Assembly: GCA_022846095.1 (NCBI GenBank)
Contig: AP025583.1
Coordinates: forward strand, 620,001-684,000
Direction of reading: 5' to 3'
DNA length: 64,000 nucleotides
Source: Oscillospiraceae bacterium
GTDB taxonomy: Bacteria > Bacillota > Clostridia > Oscillospirales > Oscillospiraceae
Shown: positions 60,896-64,000 of the stretch, in pieces
Layout: every line of letters starts with the position of its first letter
Position numbering within the stretch: the first letter of the stretch is position 1
Program-made: the position numbers and the translations under genes
The notes under the pieces: generated by a model
The model's database searches: none
What the model was told of the DNA's origin: nothing
The model's input: the letters and a program-made list of their open reading frames with translations, nothing else

Positions 60896-61822
60896 ATGGG
60901 ACAGACCGCACCCGGTGGGTACGTGGGAGGGATCCAGCGTTTTTCCACCTCGGACGGGCCCGGAATCCGTACCACCGTGTTTTTAAAGGGATGCCCGCTG
61001 AGTTGCGCTTGGTGCCACAACCCGGAGCTGATTGGCTTTGGTGCGGAAATTATCCACTCGGAAAACCGCTGTATCGCCTGCGGCGCCTGCGCCCGTGCCT
61101 GCCCGCAGCAAGCGGTGAGCCTGACGTGCGGGGGCTTTCGCCTGGATCGGGCCTTATGCGACCACTGCATGGCGTGTACCAAAGTGTGCTGTGCCCAGGC
61201 CCTGCGCAGCATTGCCAGTACCATGACTGTAGCGGAAGTAATGGAGCTGTTGCTGCGGGACAGGGGCTATTATGAGGAGAGCGGCGGCGGCGTCACCATC
61301 AGCGGGGGCGAGGTGCTCTCCCAGGCGGAGTTCATACTGGAGCTGTTGCATGCCTGCAAGCGGGAGCACCTCACTGTGGCGCTGGATACCAGCGGTTTTG
61401 GCAGCGGAGAGGCGCTGCACCGAATGGCCGATGCGTGCGACTATATCCTCTTCGACATAAAGGCTGGGTTGGAGGAGACACACCGCGCGCTCACGGGCGT
61501 GTCGCTGGCGCCGATTCGAGCTAATCTGCGGCGGCTGGCTGAGGATCCGGAACTATGCGCAAAACTCCATCTGCGCATGCCGTTGGTCAGTGGAGTGAAC
61601 GATACGCAGGAAGAAATAGAAGCCACCTGCGCGTTCCTGCGTGGAATGGGGATACAAAGGGCCACGCTGTTGCCCTACCATGAGCTGGGCATCTCGAAGA
61701 GCCGGGGACTGGGGTTGGCGTTTCGTCGGTTTTCCCCGCCCACTCCTGAACGGATGCATCAAATACGGGGTTGCCTGACGAACGTCGGTATCCACACAGA
61801 GATTGGAGGCGAGGACATCTGA
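60896..61822 (+). CDS. Glycyl radical enzyme activase (radical SAM)
   Basis: 308 residues. Radical-SAM Cys33-x3-Cys37-x2-Cys40 (KGCPLSCAWC) binds the cluster that cleaves SAM. A ferredoxin-like insert carries two more CX2CX2CX3C sites (Cys59-69 and Cys88-98), as in activases of non-PFL enzymes. The motif GGVTISGGEVLSQ (SAM binding) and DTSGFGS, DIKAGLEETHRALTG follow. It starts 14 bp after the glycyl radical enzyme; ATG at 60896 follows CGGGGGGCGGGGCT. It installs the radical on Gly764 of its neighbour. Confidence 0.94.
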   Translation: MGQTAPGGYVGGIQRFSTSDGPGIRTTVFLKGCPLSCAWCHNPELIGFGAEIIHSENRCIACGACARACPQQAVSLTCGGFRLDRALCDHCMACTKVCCAQALRSIASTMTVAEVMELLLRDRGYYEESGGGVTISGGEVLSQAEFILELLHACKREHLTVALDTSGFGSGEALHRMADACDYILFDIKAGLEETHRALTGVSLAPIRANLRRLAEDPELCAKLHLRMPLVSGVNDTQEEIEATCAFLRGMGIQRATLLPYHELGISKSRGLGLAFRRFSPPTPERMHQIRGCLTNVGIHTEIGGEDI

Positions 61823-61863
61823 CGGACGTGCTGTGCTGAGGTGTGATTTGAAAGGAGAGAAAT

Positions 61864-62970
61864 ATGGAGAAACGAAGGACCAACTGGGGACAGGCATTTA
61901 AGTTTATGGGGGCCGTGTTGGCGTTTGCCATCGGCTCGGGCTTTGCCACCGGACAAGAGCTGCTGCAGTACTTCACCGCATATGGCTACCAATCGATTCT
62001 GGTTGGTATCGTATTCCTGATTATTTTTATCTATTCCAACTACTGCTTTGCAGTGGCCGGTAACCGGGAAAAGTTTACCAAGGGGAGCCAGGTTTTTCAA
62101 TATTACTGCGGGCGCTATCTGGGGACGGTTTTTGATTATTTCAGCGTGTTGTTCTGTTACCTGTCCTTCATCGTGATGGTGGCCGGAGCCGCGTCCACCC
62201 TGAGGCAGCAGTACGGCCTTCCCCTGGTGCTGGGCGGGGTAATTCTGACTGTGTTGGCCTGTGTCACGGTAATGTTCGGCCTGGACTCCATCGTAGATGT
62301 TATCAGCAAAATCGGCCCCGTGCTGGTTGTCATCGCCCTTTTTATCGGTGTTTACAGCTTTATCGCGGCAATCATGGGCGGTACGGTGTCCGAAGGGGCG
62401 CAGCTGGTGCGAACCGGCGAGGTCGCGGTGATGAAAGCGTCCTCCAATTGGTTTATGGCGGGCGCGTCCTACGGCGGGTTCTGCCTGCTCTGGTTCGCTG
62501 GTTTTATGGCTCAACTGGGCGCAAAAAACAATATGCGGGAGCTGATGATTGGTCAGGCGCTGTCCGGTACCTTCAATATTACCGCATGTGTTATCGTGGG
62601 CTTTGCCCTCCTAGGCAATGTGGCCTCAGTGGCCGGGCTGCAGATCCCCAACCTTCTATTGGCCGAAAAAATTTGGGCGCCGTTTGCCTATATTTTCGCA
62701 GTAATTATTTTCGCCGCCATTTATACCACGTCCTGCCCGCTGCTGTGGACGGCGGCCTCTCGGTTCACCACCGAGGGCACCCGGAAATTCAAACTGCTCA
62801 CCGTAGTCCTGGCGGCGGCCGGGTTGATTATCGCACTGGCCGTGCCGTTTAATGTGCTGCTCAACTACGTCTACGTCATAAACGGCTACGGCGGCTTCCT
62901 GCTGCTGATTCTAATGTTTATTAAAAATCTGCGTCTGCGCCTGGCTGGAAATAGAGGCGCTGCGGCGTAG
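61864..62970 (+). CDS. YkvI-family membrane transporter
   Basis: 368 residues, about ten membrane helices. The N-terminus VLAFAIGSGFATGQELLQYFTAYGYQS is typical of YkvI (COG3949) proteins, distant relatives of the amino acid-polyamine-organocation/neurotransmitter transporter fold with an unwound first helix (GSGFATGQE). GAAAGGAGAGAAAT precedes the start. It is the last gene before the terminator and probably imports the substrate of the glycyl radical enzyme. Substrate unknown. Confidence 0.85.
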   Translation: MEKRRTNWGQAFKFMGAVLAFAIGSGFATGQELLQYFTAYGYQSILVGIVFLIIFIYSNYCFAVAGNREKFTKGSQVFQYYCGRYLGTVFDYFSVLFCYLSFIVMVAGAASTLRQQYGLPLVLGGVILTVLACVTVMFGLDSIVDVISKIGPVLVVIALFIGVYSFIAAIMGGTVSEGAQLVRTGEVAVMKASSNWFMAGASYGGFCLLWFAGFMAQLGAKNNMRELMIGQALSGTFNITACVIVGFALLGNVASVAGLQIPNLLLAEKIWAPFAYIFAVIIFAAIYTTSCPLLWTAASRFTTEGTRKFKLLTVVLAAAGLIIALAVPFNVLLNYVYVINGYGGFLLLILMFIKNLRLRLAGNRGAAA

Positions 62971-62984
62971 GCCCTCCCAAGCGG

Positions 62985-63014
62985 AGAGGCCCCCTGCTAT
63001 GGGGGCCTCTTTTC
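62985..63014 (+). terminator. Terminator of the GRE operon
   Basis: Perfect 10-bp stem AGAGGCCCCC, loop TGCTAT, then TTTT. Confidence 0.88.
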
Positions 63015-63028
63015 CATTTACCATCGGC

Positions 63029-63057
63029 TGGACAGTGCGGGTCGAATTTTGTATAAT
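63029..63057 (+). promoter_or_regulatory. Promoter of the XRE-cupin regulator
   Basis: TGGACA, 17-bp spacer, TATAAT, 30 bp upstream of the start codon. Confidence 0.8.
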
Positions 63058-63086
63058 AAGCATAGAACGTGAGGGGAGAGGGTTGC

Positions 63087-63674
63087 ATGATCGGGAAAAA
63101 GATTAAGTATTACCGCAAGCAGGTAAACCTTACACTACAGGAGATTGCCAACCGCACGGGCCTGTCCCTCGGCTATCTGAGTAATTTGGAGCGGGATCTG
63201 ACCAGCCCGACCTTTGATAATCTGTGCAATATCTGTGCCGCCATGTCTATCAGCGTGGTAGATTTGATTATGAATACAGTCTCGCATCAGGTGTGTGTGC
63301 GAAAAAGTGAACGCAAATCCATTTATGCCTTGGACTATCGCACCAAATATGAGTACACCACGGACGAAAACTTGGATATGCAGGGCATGTGTCTGACCCT
63401 ATCGGCTGATTATAACGGTACGGAGGTGTCCTGGGGGCATGATACCGACGAGTATGGCCTGGTGGCCAAAGGCGCTCTGGCCTTTGAGGTGAACGGCGAA
63501 ACCTATGTGCTGGAAGAGGGGGACGCGATTTATATCAAAGCGGGAACTCCTCACAAATGGAGCAAGATTGGAGATGGGGAGTGTATTAGCTACTGGACGA
63601 AGCTGAATTACATCAAGGTAGCCTCTTCAGACTCCTACCGGGAACAGAATGCGGCTCCGGAGAACAAAAAATAG
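63087..63674 (+). CDS. XRE-family regulator with cupin domain
   Basis: 195 residues. N-terminal HTH_3 (IGKKIKYYRKQVNLTLQEIANRTGLSLGYLSNLERDLTSPTFDNLCNICAAM, about 1-55) and C-terminal cupin_2 (about 110-180: GLVAKGALAFEVNGETYVLEEGDAIYIKAGTPHKWSKIGD) that likely binds a small effector. ATG at 63087 follows GAGGGGAGAGGGTTGC. It has its own promoter right after the GRE operon and is the obvious candidate to control it. Similar regulators govern amino acid, polyamine and alcohol catabolism. Confidence 0.9.
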   Translation: MIGKKIKYYRKQVNLTLQEIANRTGLSLGYLSNLERDLTSPTFDNLCNICAAMSISVVDLIMNTVSHQVCVRKSERKSIYALDYRTKYEYTTDENLDMQGMCLTLSADYNGTEVSWGHDTDEYGLVAKGALAFEVNGETYVLEEGDAIYIKAGTPHKWSKIGDGECISYWTKLNYIKVASSDSYREQNAAPENKK

Positions 63675-63688
63675 CCACAAGACGCCGG

Positions 63689-63726
63689 CAGCCCTACGAA
63701 AAATTTTCGAAGGGCTGTCACTTTTG
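63689..63726 (+). terminator. Terminator after XRE-cupin gene
   Basis: Stem CAGCCCT-ACGAAAA with AT in the loop and complement (two mismatched bases), then CACTTTT. Confidence 0.75.
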
Positions 63727-63849
63727 CGCCCCGTGGAACGTTAGTAGAAATATAAGCGGGTCTCGTGAACTTTTTCCAGCCCCGCGCCGTCTAATGATCT
63801 GAGACGGTCAAACTTAAGGTTTCCGTAAGAACTTGTCATTTGTTTGTAG

Positions 63850-63877
63850 TTGCCTTGCGAAATCCTTGTGGTACAAT
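63850..63877 (+). promoter_or_regulatory. Promoter for the last, truncated gene
   Basis: TTGCCT, 16-bp spacer, TACAAT, 34 bp upstream of the next start codon. Confidence 0.6.
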
Positions 63878-63911
63878 GGATACCATGAATCCATAGTAGG
63901 AGGAAATGAAG

Positions 63912-64000
63912 ATGACGGAACAACAGACCCCGGTTTTAGACAAGCCCGCCGTGCAGGAAACGCCCCCCGCGCCCCCTGCCGTGCCCAAGAAGGCGCCGGG
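63912..64000 (+). CDS. Start of a coding region with Pro-rich N-terminus (3' truncated by window edge)
   Basis: AGTAGGAGGAAATGAAG is a strong ribosome binding site for ATG at 63912. The 29 visible residues (MTEQQTPVLDKPAVQETPPA, then PPAVPKKAP) form a Pro/Ala/Lys-rich cytosolic tail, as often precedes a membrane or efflux-type domain. The family cannot be judged. Confidence 0.65.
   Translation, partial: MTEQQTPVLDKPAVQETPPAPPAVPKKAP

Overview
The window reads as chromosomal DNA of a high-GC, strictly anaerobic member of the Clostridia. The best guess is an Oscillospiraceae-type gut bacterium (Flavonifractor/Lawsonibacter/Oscillibacter-like). Support comes from a rubredoxin, a glycyl radical enzyme with its SAM activase, a WalRK operon with YycH/YycI-type partners, a Spo0A-type DNA-binding domain, SLH-domain surface proteins and strong AGGAGG ribosome binding sites. 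Most genes are GC-rich. AT-richer islands (2.2-3.5, 12.7-13.9, 45-49.4 and parts of 57.4-64 kb) look more recently acquired.

Layout. 0-6.4 kb: 3' part of a CtpE-like P-type ATPase, a subtilase lipoprotein, an ECF sigma/anti-sigma pair, dusB and rubredoxin. 6.4-12.7 kb: a repeat-rich spacer, then a minus-strand operon (ridA, cysteine desulfidase family, DAACS symporter, CoA-disulfide-reductase-like enzyme) with a hairpin-rich leader, facing a DauR/YheO-type regulator; together this looks like cysteine catabolism. 12.7-17.7 kb: a PUA/SRA-like protein with a MutT Nudix enzyme, TraX, flavodoxin and a DcuSR/CitAB-type two-component system. 17.9-24.1 kb: a complete F1Fo ATP synthase operon (a-c-b-delta-alpha-gamma-beta-epsilon).

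24.2-37.9 kb is an S-layer/surface-glycan locus. Two paralogous SLH proteins point at each other from its two ends. Their 5' ends, including the ribosome binding site and signal peptide, share a 103-bp perfect inverted repeat. Between them lie a polyprenyl-phosphate sugar transferase, an O-antigen-ligase-like protein, a tail-fibre-like protein and a GT4 glycosyltransferase. A tyrosine recombinase sits immediately outside one repeat. Only the plus-strand copy has an obvious promoter, so an invertible expression locus is a reasonable hypothesis.

37.9-45 kb: a secreted SLH-like protein, a Uup-type ABC-F ATPase, a GHL10-type lipoprotein/secreted hydrolase, a stand-alone Spo0A effector domain whose divergent upstream region carries boxes repeated every 10 bp, a DUF4317 protein and a prenyltransferase/squalene-oxidase-repeat protein. 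45-49.4 kb: small genes (including a 57-residue ribbon-helix-helix protein starting with TTG), a CAP-domain protein and a WYL regulator divergent from a DJ-1/PfpI protein. 49.5-51.5 kb: tmRNA, cyclophilin, smpB and a MecA-like adaptor. 51.6-57.3 kb: Nudix hydrolase and the walR-walK-yycH-like-yycI-like operon, with an 81-bp duplication of the walR 3' end. 57.4-63.7 kb: an orphan glycyl radical enzyme cluster (SDR, GRE, activase, YkvI-family transporter, XRE-cupin regulator) of unknown substrate. A proline-rich coding region starts at the right edge.

All family assignments were made by eye from motifs; no database search was run.
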